A stretch of DNA of 64,000 nt, taken from NCBI GenBank assembly GCA_965223125.1, contig OZ244984.1, forward strand, positions 3,720,001 to 3,784,000, written 5' to 3'. The first letter of the stretch is position 1. Each line of letters opens with the position of its first letter. Origin of the DNA: Pacificispira sp965223125 (GTDB lineage Bacteria > Pseudomonadota > Alphaproteobacteria > UBA8366 > Aestuariispiraceae). The notes beneath the pieces are model-generated. The model was given only the letters and a program-made list of their open reading frames with translations, made no database searches and had not been told where the DNA came from. This document shows positions 1 to 8,314 of this stretch, piece after piece. Position numbers and translations under genes: made by a program.

Positions 1-1
1 C

Positions 2-460
2 GATGCGCCGGATGCCGGGGAGGACAGGGCAGGCACCCCCTTTGTCGCCGATTCCGGTCTGCTGCTGGACCGGATGCTGGCAGCCATCGGTTTGAGCCGC
101 GAGACCGTCTATCTCGCCAATTCGGTCTATTGGCGTCCGGCAGGCAACCGCTCCCCCAATGAAGGAGAAATCGCGATCTGCCGCCCCTTCCTGGAAAAGC
201 AGATCACCCTCGTCGCGCCCCACCTGCTGCTGCTGGCAGGCGGTCAGGCCGTCGCCAGTCTGGTCGGCGGCAAGCAGGGGATCACCCGCAGCCGTGGCAA
301 ATGGTACGATGTCCAGATTGCCGGACAAACGATCCCGGCCCTGGCAACCTTCCACCCCGCCTATCTGCTGAAAACCCCGGTCGCCAAACGCCAGGCCTGG
401 CACGACCTGCTGACACTCCAGCGCCGGATACAGGAATTGGGGATTACGCCTCAGGAGTAA
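2..460 (+). CDS. Uracil-DNA glycosylase, family 4 (5' end outside window)
   Basis: The reading frame is open from the left edge, so only about 152 C-terminal residues are seen. Family-4 enzymes excise uracil from DNA and carry an iron-sulfur cluster. Visible hallmarks are a GEDRAGTPFV stretch near the start (family pattern GxxED..G.PFVG), the ANSVYWRPAGNRSP segment, and FHPAYLL near the end, which holds the conserved His of the DNA-intercalation motif. The middle segment LLLLAGGQAVASLVGG also fits. The start codon and N-terminal Cys ligands lie off the window. A repeat-rich gap follows the stop. Confidence 0.85.
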   Translation, partial: DAPDAGEDRAGTPFVADSGLLLDRMLAAIGLSRETVYLANSVYWRPAGNRSPNEGEIAICRPFLEKQITLVAPHLLLLAGGQAVASLVGGKQGITRSRGKWYDVQIAGQTIPALATFHPAYLLKTPVAKRQAWHDLLTLQRRIQELGITPQE

Positions 461-468
461 CGGGAAGA

Positions 469-760
469 TTTATCGCAGAGGACGCCGAGGAGGCGCAGAG
501 GGAAGGGCGCAGGCCGATGTATCCCCGCTAAATGTTCCCCCAGACCGTCTTACCCGCGAAGGCGGGTAACCAGAGCGGCAGGGTTAATGCGCGCCTGCCG
601 CTCTGGACCCCGGATAGTCGCTGTCGCGCCTTCCGGGGTGACGAGTAAGATTTAACGCAGCCACACTCTCACAACCCTCCGCGTCCTTTGCACCTTCTCT
701 GCGCTCTTTGCGGTAAACCCTTTGAACGTGACAAGACCCGCCTTCCGGGGTGACAGACGG
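469..760. repeat. Intergenic repeat cluster (inverted CGCAGAG-type pair plus palindromic units)
   Basis: The gap between the glycosylase and the aldo/keto reductase (461-830) shows no credible gene. A GAGG/CGCAGAG-rich unit at 469-501 recurs in inverted orientation at 674-717 with about three quarters identity. Between them lie a 6-bp hairpin (ACCCGC/GCGGGT, 552-567) and a perfect 13-bp stem with an 11-nt loop (CCAGAGCGGCAGG at 570-582, complement at 594-606). The 15-mer GCCTTCCGGGGTGAC occurs at 628-642 and again at 740-754. This resembles the short palindromic intergenic repeats common in alphaproteobacteria; the 570-606 hairpin may also end the upstream transcript. Confidence 0.7.
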
Positions 761-830
761 GGAGTGAGCCAGTACGGTCGCCGCCGGGAAATCTGATCAT
801 CACACTCACTGAAACGGGAAGCACCGCACG

Positions 831-1883
831 ATGCGATATAACAAACTTGGCCATACGGATCTGGATGTCAGCGTCGTCTGCCTGGGCACGATGACCTGGG
901 GCGAGCAGAATACCGAGGCCGAGGGCCATGCGCAGATGGATTATGCCCTGGATCAGGGCGTCAATTTCTGGGACACGGCGGAGCTTTATGCTGTGCCGCC
1001 CCGGGCCGAGACCTATGGCAGGACGGAGGAGATCATCGGCACCTGGTTCCGCAAGACCGGACGCCGGTCGGAAGTCATCCTGGCCAGCAAGGTCGCGGGA
1101 CGGGCGACACGGCTGCCCTATATGCGCCCGCATCTGTTCGATGGTGAGACCCGTCTGGACCGCCAGTCGATCCTGGAGGCCTGCGATGCGAGCCTGAAGC
1201 GGTTGCAGACCGATTATATCGACCTCTATCAACTGCACTGGCCGGAGCGGGAGACGACCACCTTCAACACACTGGGCTATTCCCACACGCCCGAGACGGA
1301 CGGGTTCCCCATCGAGGAAAGCCTGCGCGCGCTGGCGGAACTGGTGGCGGCGGGGAAGGTCCGGCATGTCGCGGTGTCGAACGAGACCCCCTGGGGGATG
1401 ATGGAATTCCTGCGTTTGGCCGATCAGGCCGGATTGCCGCGCATCGCCTCGATCCAGAATCCCTACAACCTGCTGAAACGGGATTTCGAATTCAGCCTGG
1501 CGGAAATGTCCTGTCGCACCGGGGTCGGGCTGCTGGCCTATTCGCCGCTGGCGATGGGGGTTCTGTCCGGGAAGTATCTGGACAGGGCGATGCCGGAAGG
1601 GTCGCGCATGGCCCTCTTCGGGGAGTATTTCCCGCGCTATCGATCCGAACGGGCAACGCAGGAAACGGCGAAATATGTCGCCGTCGCGCGCAGGCACGGC
1701 CTTGACCCGGCGCAGATGGCCAATACCTTCGTCAACATGCAGCCTTTCGTCACCGCCAATATCATCGGCGCGCGGACGATGGACCAGTTGGCGGCCGCCG
1801 TGGCGACTGGTGAGATGGTGTTGTCAAAAGATGTCCTGGACGAAATAGAAACCATTCACAAGGCGACGCCAATCGGGTATTAA
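831..1883 (+). CDS. tas: Tas-like NAD(P)H-dependent aldo/keto reductase
   Basis: 350 residues, the usual length for the Tas branch of the aldo/keto reductase superfamily (soluble TIM barrel reducing carbonyls with NADPH). Seen: N-terminal LGHTDLDVSVVCLGTMTWGEQNT, catalytic Asp48 and Tyr53 in WDTAELYAVPP, the Lys strand ILASKVAG, and the YTDYIDLYQLHWP-type segment where the catalytic His sits. AYSPLAMGVLSGKY matches the cofactor-binding loop. It is a single gene with ThpR following 44 bp later on the same strand. The physiological substrate cannot be told from sequence. Confidence 0.88.
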   Translation: MRYNKLGHTDLDVSVVCLGTMTWGEQNTEAEGHAQMDYALDQGVNFWDTAELYAVPPRAETYGRTEEIIGTWFRKTGRRSEVILASKVAGRATRLPYMRPHLFDGETRLDRQSILEACDASLKRLQTDYIDLYQLHWPERETTTFNTLGYSHTPETDGFPIEESLRALAELVAAGKVRHVAVSNETPWGMMEFLRLADQAGLPRIASIQNPYNLLKRDFEFSLAEMSCRTGVGLLAYSPLAMGVLSGKYLDRAMPEGSRMALFGEYFPRYRSERATQETAKYVAVARRHGLDPAQMANTFVNMQPFVTANIIGARTMDQLAAAVATGEMVLSKDVLDEIETIHKATPIGY

Positions 1884-1927
1884 GGGGGTGGGGTTGATCC
1901 TGACCCCATATATAGTGGAGGCGCGCC

Positions 1928-2488
1928 ATGATCAGGCTTTTCGTCGCCCTGCCTGTCCCGGACTCTGTACGGGATGCGCTGACCCGGTTGCAGAACGGGC
2001 TCCCCGGTGCCCGTTGGACCGATCCGGATAATTTCCACCTCACCCTGCGGTTCATTGGAGAGATCGATTTCGGCCTGGCCGAAGACCTCGCCCATATGCT
2101 GATGCGTATCGATGCGCCTGCCTTCGACGTGACGCTGGACCGGTTGGGCTGGTTCGGCAACAAACGTCGACCCAGCGCCCTGATCGCCCAGGCCCGCAAG
2201 GATGAAGGGCTGTTACACCTTCAGCGCAAGATCGAATCCGTCGCCGTGCGCTGCGGCCTGCAACCGGAAAGCCGTAAATTCCTGCCGCATGTCACCCTGG
2301 CACGGTTGAAGACGACCAGTGTGGAGGAAGCCGAACGCTTCGTCGCCGAACGCCGTCTGGCACACCCGGAACGGTTCGAGGCGGATCGCTTCGTCCTGTA
2401 TTCCAGCTTCCTGGCGCATACCGGCCCGATCTATACCGAGGAAGCGGACTACTATCTGCGCTATGCGGCCTACGCGGCGGCGGAGTAG
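1928..2488 (+). CDS. thpR: RNA 2',3'-cyclic phosphodiesterase (ThpR/LigT)
   Basis: 186 residues of the 2H phosphoesterase superfamily. The two signature motifs are present: HLTLRF beginning at His37 and HVTLARL near residue 125, each supplying a catalytic His and Thr. The enzyme hydrolyses 2',3'-cyclic phosphates on RNA ends to 2'-phosphates; historically it was named 2'-5' RNA ligase. The start ATG is preceded by a GGAGG at about 8 nt. It ends 20 bp before the convergent DUF2937-like gene. Confidence 0.9.
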   Translation: MIRLFVALPVPDSVRDALTRLQNGLPGARWTDPDNFHLTLRFIGEIDFGLAEDLAHMLMRIDAPAFDVTLDRLGWFGNKRRPSALIAQARKDEGLLHLQRKIESVAVRCGLQPESRKFLPHVTLARLKTTSVEEAERFVAERRLAHPERFEADRFVLYSSFLAHTGPIYTEEADYYLRYAAYAAAE

Positions 2489-2508
2489 TAGAGCCATGGG
2501 TAGGGGGA

Positions 2509-3000
2509 TCAGGCCTGTTTGATCACCTTGCGGGGGAACAGGCTGCGGATTCCGGCCGGGATCAGGTAGCCGAAGAAGAATCCCAGAAAGGCATGCGCGC
2601 CACCGCTGACCGAAAGGGGCAGGGTCGGGGTGAAGTCGGTCAGGGTGTTCCTGGCGATATCCGGTTCCAGATGGAAGGCGATCTCAATCGCGATCATGTA
2701 CCAGGGCGCATCCCGAAGTCGCGCCTGTGCCTCCGTCAGACGTTTCTGGCGCTGAAGCAGGGCGATCATTGCCTTGCCCTCGCTCTGGATCACGCCATCG
2801 TCATTGTCCTGGAAGCGGCGGATATAATCATAGCGGTCGACCCCCGCTGCCATCGCGCGTTCATCAAGTCCCGTGACCTGTGCAGAGATTTCGTCAAGCG
2901 CCCCGCCGATCCGCTGCAGATACTGATTGTGATAGGCTGGCAGTTGCGAAACCAGCGCGGCGCAGATCAGTGCGAAACCGATGTGAAGGGCACGCAGCAT
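2509..3000 (-). CDS. DUF2937-like membrane protein
   Basis: 163 residues. The start at 3000 is chosen because a GAGGGAG lies 6 nt before this ATG; an in-frame ATG seven codons upstream lacks one. There is an N-terminal hydrophobic segment (residues 1-20, possibly a signal anchor), a polar central part and a second hydrophobic segment near the C-terminus (HAFLGFFFGYLIPAGI). Size, layout and the LPAYHNQYLQRIGGALDE stretch suggest the DUF2937 family of inner-membrane proteins of unknown role. No catalytic motif is recognised. Convergent with thpR. Confidence 0.65.
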   Translation of the reverse strand: MLRALHIGFALICAALVSQLPAYHNQYLQRIGGALDEISAQVTGLDERAMAAGVDRYDYIRRFQDNDDGVIQSEGKAMIALLQRQKRLTEAQARLRDAPWYMIAIEIAFHLEPDIARNTLTDFTPTLPLSVSGGAHAFLGFFFGYLIPAGIRSLFPRKVIKQA

Positions 3001-3096
3001 GCGGTTACTCCCTCGATCCATGTTACCTAAACAGCGTTCTGGGGCATCATAGACCGACTCGCCCCCGCTTTGGTATCTTCCGATTTCAGCGATGTG

Positions 3097-4299
3097 CTAC
3101 CCTTGCACCTGTGCCAGCACCGCCTGAAACAGTTCCGATTCAGGATCCGCCAGGGAATCGGCAATCGTGAAATGGTTCAGGCCGGGGCATTCCAGATAGC
3201 GGATGTCCTTGCGGCGGTCGGCCCAGTGATCGGCATAGTCGCGGCTTTGTCGGCGGAATTCGTCGCTCTCGTCTCCCCCGACGGCGGCGATGAAGGGGCC
3301 GGTCGCCACAAGATTGAGGAATACCGGGCTGCTCTGGCGGGCAGTCTCCTCCGTCAGACCCAGTGCATTGTTCAGGCCGGTATGGCGCAGCGGTTCCAGA
3401 TCGAACAGGCCGGAAATCGAGACCACGCCCTTGATCAGATCGCGGGGCAGATCCGGATCAATCTGCGGCCAGTGGGTGGATGCCAGCATGGCGACCAGAT
3501 GCCCGCCTGCGGAATGGCCACTGGCGGTGATCCGATCCCGGTCACACCCATATTCCCCGGCGATGCCATGCAATAATTTCAGGGCCTCGCGGCATTCGGT
3601 GATGATGTCGCTGATGGTGCCCGGCGGACAGAGGGAATAGTTCAGAACCGCGACCGCGACCCCCGCCTTGACCAGTTCGGCGCAGAGATGCCCATTGTCG
3701 CGCTTGTCCAGGGCCTGCCAGTAGCCGCCATGGATATAGACATGCAGCGGCGGCGATTTTACCCCGTCAGGTATGTAGATATCCAGCGTCTGGCTGGGCT
3801 TGGTCCCGTAATGCAGTTCCGCCGTGCGTGATTTCTGCCACGCGCTCCCTTCGACCCGCCAGCGGGCCATGATATCGGCGGCGTCGGAAACTGTCGCACG
3901 CGGGCTGTACTGAAAGGACAGTTCGGCGGCGGTATAGGAACCGAAAACGATCTCCTTCGATTCAGGCGGCACCAGCGCATTGGCTGTCAGGGTCAAGCTA
4001 TCCCCGGCGAGCAGCGCCACCTGTCCGAAATTGCCCCCCAAAGCCTCGCGATACATCAGGTCCAGTGCGGGTAGCATCGCTTCGAAAGCAGCGGGATCAG
4101 GGGTCTGGATCGTCAGGCTTCGGATATGCGGCGGGGCGGCACCCTGTCGCGCCAGATCGGCCCCCAACGCGCGGGCGGCGGCATAGAGTCCCGCTTCCAG
4201 ATCGGTATCCGGAAAATCCCCAGACGTCGCCGTGACGGCACGATCCTCAGGACCGGGCGTCGGGGCAGGGGCACTCTTGTCTCGCCAGGTAATCAGCAT
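3097..4299 (-). CDS. Arylformamidase-like alpha/beta hydrolase with a RidA-like N-terminal domain
   Basis: 400 residues, longer than the roughly 280 of kynurenine-formamidase-type hydrolases. From about residue 115 onward the protein looks like that family: oxyanion motif HGGYW (190-194), nucleophile Ser263 in GHSAGG, probable Asp343 and His376 in LNHF. Residues 30-113 instead resemble the C-terminal two thirds of RidA/YjgF proteins (ARALGADLARQG...IRSLTIQT...LDLMYREALGG...LTLTANALVPP). The N-terminal assignment is my inference; the hydrolase is clear. GAGAGGA precedes the ATG. The gene lies 30 bp downstream of an M20 carbamoylase on the same strand, so both may act in breakdown of N-acyl or N-carbamoyl compounds. 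Confidence 0.8.
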   Translation of the reverse strand: MLITWRDKSAPAPTPGPEDRAVTATSGDFPDTDLEAGLYAAARALGADLARQGAAPPHIRSLTIQTPDPAAFEAMLPALDLMYREALGGNFGQVALLAGDSLTLTANALVPPESKEIVFGSYTAAELSFQYSPRATVSDAADIMARWRVEGSAWQKSRTAELHYGTKPSQTLDIYIPDGVKSPPLHVYIHGGYWQALDKRDNGHLCAELVKAGVAVAVLNYSLCPPGTISDIITECREALKLLHGIAGEYGCDRDRITASGHSAGGHLVAMLASTHWPQIDPDLPRDLIKGVVSISGLFDLEPLRHTGLNNALGLTEETARQSSPVFLNLVATGPFIAAVGGDESDEFRRQSRDYADHWADRRKDIRYLECPGLNHFTIADSLADPESELFQAVLAQVQG

Positions 4300-4329
4300 A
4301 AAAAATCCTCTCGGGAATTGGGCACTCGG

Positions 4330-5568
4330 TTATCGGCGCATCGCCCGGGCCAGCATTGCCGCGCCCAGCACCTCCGCCCCGGCGGCCAAGTCGGCGGCGG
4401 TGGCGGATTCAATTTCATTATGGCTGATCCCGTCCTTGCAGGGGACAAAGACCATCGCGGTCGGCTGCAGCCCGGCCATGTAGCAGGCATCATGCCCGGC
4501 CATGGAGAAGATATCCATCACCGGGCGCTCCAGTTCCTGCGCGCCGGAGCGCAGCAGATCGACAAGCTCCGGGTCAAACAGGATCGGATCCTCCCGGTCC
4601 AGCACATGGCATTTGACTGTAACACGACCGGCTGTCTGCTCAGCAGCCATCACGTCGGCGATCTTCTGTTCCATCGCCTGATGCCCCTCTGCAGTCGGGT
4701 GGCGCAGGTCGATGGTGAAGGAAACTGTACCGGGAATGGTATTGCGCGAATTCGGATGCACGGTCAATGCACCAACAGTGCAGACACCCTGAGGCGGAAA
4801 ATCGAGGCCGATACGCTCCAGTGCCAGCACCAGCCGCGCGGCGGCGGTCAGGGCATCCCGCCGCATCTCCATCGGCATCGTCCCGGCATGACCTTCCATC
4901 CCGGTGACTGTCACGTCATAGCGGGTCTGGCCGCGCGCGCCGGTCACGATCCCGACGGCATACCCCTCCCGCTCCAGGATCGGGCCTTGCTCGATATGCG
5001 CTTCGAACAGGCTGTCATAGCTGCGACCACCCAGGGGCAGTCTACCCTTCGCACCGATTTCGATCAGTGCATCCTCGAACCGCATTCCTTCTGCATCCCG
5101 CGCGTCATAGGCAGTTGCGATATCCACCTTTCCGGCATAGAGGGCCGATCCGCTATGGGCGAAGCGGGTGCCTTCCTCATTCGTCCAGGCGACGATTTCA
5201 ATGCTGCGCTCGGTCTCGATCCCGGCATCGTTGAGGGCACACAGGACTTCCAGTCCCGCCAGCACGCCATAGGCCCCGTCATACTTGCCACCGGTCGGCT
5301 GGGTGTCGAGATGACTGCCGGTGCAGACGGCGGGCAGGGTAGGGTCGCGCCCTTCACGCCGTGCAAACAGATTACCGACGCAATCGCTCTCCACCCGACA
5401 TCCGGCACTTTCCGCCCAGTGGGTGAAAAGTGCGCGGGCCGCCTGATCTTCGCGGGTCAGCGCCTGTCGATTGACGCCTCCCTTCAGTGTTGCGCCAAGT
5501 TTTGCCAGTTCCTCATGGGCCTGCCAGAGCCGGTTGGTGTCGATTGGCAGGCTGGGATGGTTGCGCAA
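4330..5568 (-). CDS. M20-family Zn-dependent amidase (N-carbamoyl-L-amino acid hydrolase / allantoate amidohydrolase type)
   Basis: 412 residues, normal for the HyuC/AllC/beta-ureidopropionase group. Metal ligands are visible in TGSHLDTQPTGGKYDGAYGVLAG (His and Asp), NEEGTRF (Glu pair), HIEQGP (His) and the C-terminal HNEIE. GHAGTMPMEMRRDA is the dimerisation-domain motif contacting substrate. The enzyme should hydrolyse an N-carbamoyl or ureido group, releasing CO2 and ammonia in purine, pyrimidine or hydantoin catabolism; the exact substrate cannot be separated by eye. The next gene is the RidA-like/formamidase-like protein, and a GNAT gene lies just upstream on the same strand. Confidence 0.88.
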   Translation of the reverse strand: MRNHPSLPIDTNRLWQAHEELAKLGATLKGGVNRQALTREDQAARALFTHWAESAGCRVESDCVGNLFARREGRDPTLPAVCTGSHLDTQPTGGKYDGAYGVLAGLEVLCALNDAGIETERSIEIVAWTNEEGTRFAHSGSALYAGKVDIATAYDARDAEGMRFEDALIEIGAKGRLPLGGRSYDSLFEAHIEQGPILEREGYAVGIVTGARGQTRYDVTVTGMEGHAGTMPMEMRRDALTAAARLVLALERIGLDFPPQGVCTVGALTVHPNSRNTIPGTVSFTIDLRHPTAEGHQAMEQKIADVMAAEQTAGRVTVKCHVLDREDPILFDPELVDLLRSGAQELERPVMDIFSMAGHDACYMAGLQPTAMVFVPCKDGISHNEIESATAADLAAGAEVLGAAMLARAMRR

Positions 5569-5584
5569 GGATTTATCTCCGATT

Positions 5585-6604
5585 TCAGTAGCCAGGACTC
5601 TGGATTGCGACCGACTTCGGGATATGACCTGCCGCGACCGGGTCCGGTGCCTGTTTCTCGACCCGGTCTACCACCTCGAATCCGGCAAGCTGATAGCCAC
5701 GCAGAGCCTTGGGATGGTCGAGGGTACAGGTATTGACCGTCAGCTTTGCCGGTTGTGGATCGCGTGACCAGGCGCAATCAATGCCCCAGTCCAGCAGATA
5801 GGGGCCGAGGCCGAGCCCGATATATTCCGGTAGCAGCCCGAAATAGGCGACCTCCGCCAGGTCCGGCATCGAAGTGAAATCCAGTTCGATAAAGCCAGCG
5901 GGGACACCCCCCATGGAGAGTATGTAGATTTCCACCGCCGGGTCCTGAATGATCGTGGCGATCCTGGCATCGCTCATCGCGCGGCGTTCCCACCACAGCC
6001 AGGGATCGCCGATCGTATGCTGCATATAGCGATAGAAGGATACGGTCGGATGATGCGCCCGCATCAGCGACAGCGGCAGAATCGTCACCGGAGGCTTCGT
6101 CAGGGCACGGTTCGGTGCTTCGGTCATTTCCAGATAGGTGATGGTGACATCCAGCATCCGGGGTGTCGTCATATCGGTAGAGGGAACTGCCGGTTCCACC
6201 AGCCATTTCGCCATCAGGCTCCGCGGCTCCAGTCGATAGCCAAGCGCGCCATAGAGCGCCTGCATGCGGGTGTTTTCCGGACGGATGATCAGTTCGACCT
6301 TCGGGCAGCCCTGCTGTCGCAGCCAATCCTCACCCGCCTTCACGATGGCACGGCCATGACCTTTCCCCTGATGGTCGGGATGGACGGCGACATAATAAAG
6401 CCAACCGCGATGCCCATCGAACCCCGATAGCACCGACGCGATGATTATTCCATCCAACGCGCCCAGCAGCAGCACCGATCCGGGCGATTTGCGGGCCAGC
6501 GCAATATCCTGGCCCGGATCATTCCAGGGCCGGGTCAGATCGCAGGCCTGCCACAGGGCAATCACCTGCTTTATGTCGGTATCAAGGCACTCCCTGATAT
6601 TCAT
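5585..6604 (-). CDS. Tandem GNAT-domain acetyltransferase (YpeA-like plus second GNAT)
   Basis: 339 residues from the start at 6604, which has GAGGGA upstream and avoids overlap with sseA. Residues 1-140 match a complete YpeA-like GNAT: MNIRECLDTD, acetyl-CoA loop VAVHPDHQGKGHGRAIV, and ENTRMQALYGALGYRLEPRS. Residues 150-330 form a second, more divergent GNAT with YRYMQHTIGDPWLWWERR, VAYFGLLPEYIGLGLGPYLL and LDHPKALRGYQLAGF. Each would transfer an acetyl group to an amine; substrates are unknown. Two GNATs in one chain suggest either two activities or one regulatory half. It sits between the M20 amidase and sseA, all on the minus strand. Confidence 0.85.
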   Translation of the reverse strand: MNIRECLDTDIKQVIALWQACDLTRPWNDPGQDIALARKSPGSVLLLGALDGIIIASVLSGFDGHRGWLYYVAVHPDHQGKGHGRAIVKAGEDWLRQQGCPKVELIIRPENTRMQALYGALGYRLEPRSLMAKWLVEPAVPSTDMTTPRMLDVTITYLEMTEAPNRALTKPPVTILPLSLMRAHHPTVSFYRYMQHTIGDPWLWWERRAMSDARIATIIQDPAVEIYILSMGGVPAGFIELDFTSMPDLAEVAYFGLLPEYIGLGLGPYLLDWGIDCAWSRDPQPAKLTVNTCTLDHPKALRGYQLAGFEVVDRVEKQAPDPVAAGHIPKSVAIQSPGY

Positions 6605-6615
6605 GTCCGCATCCC

Positions 6616-7488
6616 TCATTGCGTAGCGGGATTGTGAACCGGCGTATCGCTGCGCGTGCCCCATTCCGACCAGGACCCGTCATAGACTGCCGCTGTTTCA
6701 TCACCCAGGAGGTGCAGTCCCAGGGCCAGAACGCAGGCGGTGACGCCGGAACCGCAGGAGGTGACGACTTTATCCCGACCCAGCTTCACGCCTGCCTTGC
6801 GGAATGTGGCCTCAAGCCCGTGGACAGTCTGCATCTTCTTCGTGTCTGCATCCAGCAGGGTGGTGAAGGGCAGGTTGAGGGAGCCTGGAATATGGCCGCT
6901 GCGACAGCCGGGCCGGGGTTCCGGCGCAGTGCCGTTGAACCGCTCGGCGGCGCGGGCGTCGAGGACAACCTCATTGCCTGGATTTGATCCTTCCGTCAGG
7001 TTCGCCTGCACTTCTGCTACGCGGCGCAGCAGGCCGGGCCGGAAATCGGCAGTGAAGGTCTTTGGCTCCGGCACGACCGGCGCGCTTGTCTCCACCGGCA
7101 GTCCCGCCGCCTGCCAGAAGGGAAGCCCGCCATCCAGCACAGAGACCCGATCATGCCCATAGAGCCGGAACATCCACCAGGGCCGGGCAGCGGAAAACAG
7201 GCCGTAGCTGTCATAACAGACGACATGCGTGTCGTTGGAAATCCCCAGCGCCCCCACGATCTCCCCGAACCGCTCCGGCGACGGCACCATATGGGGTAAC
7301 GGATCGTCGGGATCGCTGACCGCATCGATATCAAAAAACCGCGCGCCCGGAATTCGCAAAGCCGCAAACTCAGCCTTCGCATCCCGTCCCACAGTCGGCA
7401 GATGATAGCTGGAATCCAGCACCACCACACCGGGATCGGATAGCATCCCGGTCAGCCATTGCGCGGAAACAAGGGGGAAATGCGACAT
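6616..7488 (-). CDS. sseA: 3-mercaptopyruvate sulfurtransferase
   Basis: 290 residues with two rhodanese domains. The C-terminal domain has the active loop CGSGVTA with Cys245, the hexapeptide pattern characteristic of mercaptopyruvate sulfurtransferases rather than thiosulfate rhodaneses. The N-terminal domain (residues 1-130) is inactive but conserved (LDSSYHLP, HVVCYDSYGLFSAARPWWMF). It moves sulfur from 3-mercaptopyruvate to acceptors such as cyanide or thioredoxin in cysteine catabolism. The start at 7488 follows GGAAGGA within the end of alaX; an upstream extension exists in frame but overlaps alaX and lacks homology. Confidence 0.93.
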   Translation of the reverse strand: MSHFPLVSAQWLTGMLSDPGVVVLDSSYHLPTVGRDAKAEFAALRIPGARFFDIDAVSDPDDPLPHMVPSPERFGEIVGALGISNDTHVVCYDSYGLFSAARPWWMFRLYGHDRVSVLDGGLPFWQAAGLPVETSAPVVPEPKTFTADFRPGLLRRVAEVQANLTEGSNPGNEVVLDARAAERFNGTAPEPRPGCRSGHIPGSLNLPFTTLLDADTKKMQTVHGLEATFRKAGVKLGRDKVVTSCGSGVTACVLALGLHLLGDETAAVYDGSWSEWGTRSDTPVHNPATQ

Positions 7489-7492
7489 GGGT

Positions 7493-8209
7493 CTATCCTT
7501 CCAGATGGATGTGGACGCGGCGGTTCTTTGCGCCCTTGTTCTCGATCTTGCCGATGCGCAGTGCGCCGATTTCACCAGTGCGGGCGATATGGGTGCCGCC
7601 ACAGGGCTGCAGGTCAACCGCCTCACCGATCTTCACCAACCGGATGCGACCGGCATTGCGCGGGGGCTGGACCGACATGGTGCGGACGAGATCGGGATTG
7701 GCATCCAGATCGGCATCGGTGATCCATTGCGTCGTCAACGGATGGTTCTCCGCGATCAGTCGGTTCAGGGATTCAGTCAATGCGTCCTTGTCCAGGGTAT
7801 AGTCACCGACGTCGAAATCGAGGCGCGACTTGTCTTCCCCCACCTGACCGCCGGTAACGCCGCAGGGGACGAGGGCGCAGAGCAGGTGCATGGATGTATG
7901 CATCTGCATTAACCTGTATCGTCGATCCCAATCAATGCTTGCCGTGAGCTTCGTGCCGGATGCGGGCAGGGTCTCGCCCTCCGCCGGGATATGCAGGATA
8001 TCGCCGTCGGCCTGGATCGTGGTGCCGATCCGCACCGTGCCATCGGCATGGGTCAAGATGCCACTGTCGCCGGGCTGACCGCCACCGGTATAATAAAAGA
8101 CGGTGCGGTTGAGCACGATGCCACCACGCTCTGTCACCTCCAGCACGGTCGCCTCGCATTCCCTGAGATAGGAATCCTCACGGAACAGTTCTTCGGTACG
8201 CTGGGTCAT
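7493..8209 (-). CDS. alaX: Alanyl-tRNA editing protein AlaX
   Basis: 238 residues, the size of AlaX type II trans-editing proteins that deacylate mischarged Ser-tRNA-Ala (or Gly-tRNA-Ala). The N-terminal AlaRS-like beta barrel has FYYTGGGQPGDSG; the editing site has the Zn-binding pair HTSMH (His104, His108) and CGGTH (Cys203, His207). A GAGGA lies upstream of the ATG. The gene is 4 bp upstream of sseA on the same strand, suggesting co-transcription. Confidence 0.92.
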   Translation of the reverse strand: MTQRTEELFREDSYLRECEATVLEVTERGGIVLNRTVFYYTGGGQPGDSGILTHADGTVRIGTTIQADGDILHIPAEGETLPASGTKLTASIDWDRRYRLMQMHTSMHLLCALVPCGVTGGQVGEDKSRLDFDVGDYTLDKDALTESLNRLIAENHPLTTQWITDADLDANPDLVRTMSVQPPRNAGRIRLVKIGEAVDLQPCGGTHIARTGEIGALRIGKIENKGAKNRRVHIHLEG

Positions 8210-8314
8210 GGATTCGGATCCTCGATACTTGCTTGGGCTTGCCTGGCGCGGATATCGATCAGGGTACCAATCCGCAGCGGGATTGCCAGAGTGTTTCTGA
8301 TGGCCGGAGTGTTT

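Noticed and set aside
669..1697. 342-codon minus-strand open frame opposite the aldo/keto reductase
   Set aside because: Antisense shadow running through the repeat region; no motif.
4126..5736. 536-codon open frame on the plus strand opposite the M20 amidase
   Set aside because: Composition is His/Gln/Arg-rich and motif-free; the minus-strand amidase and hydrolase have full catalytic motifs.
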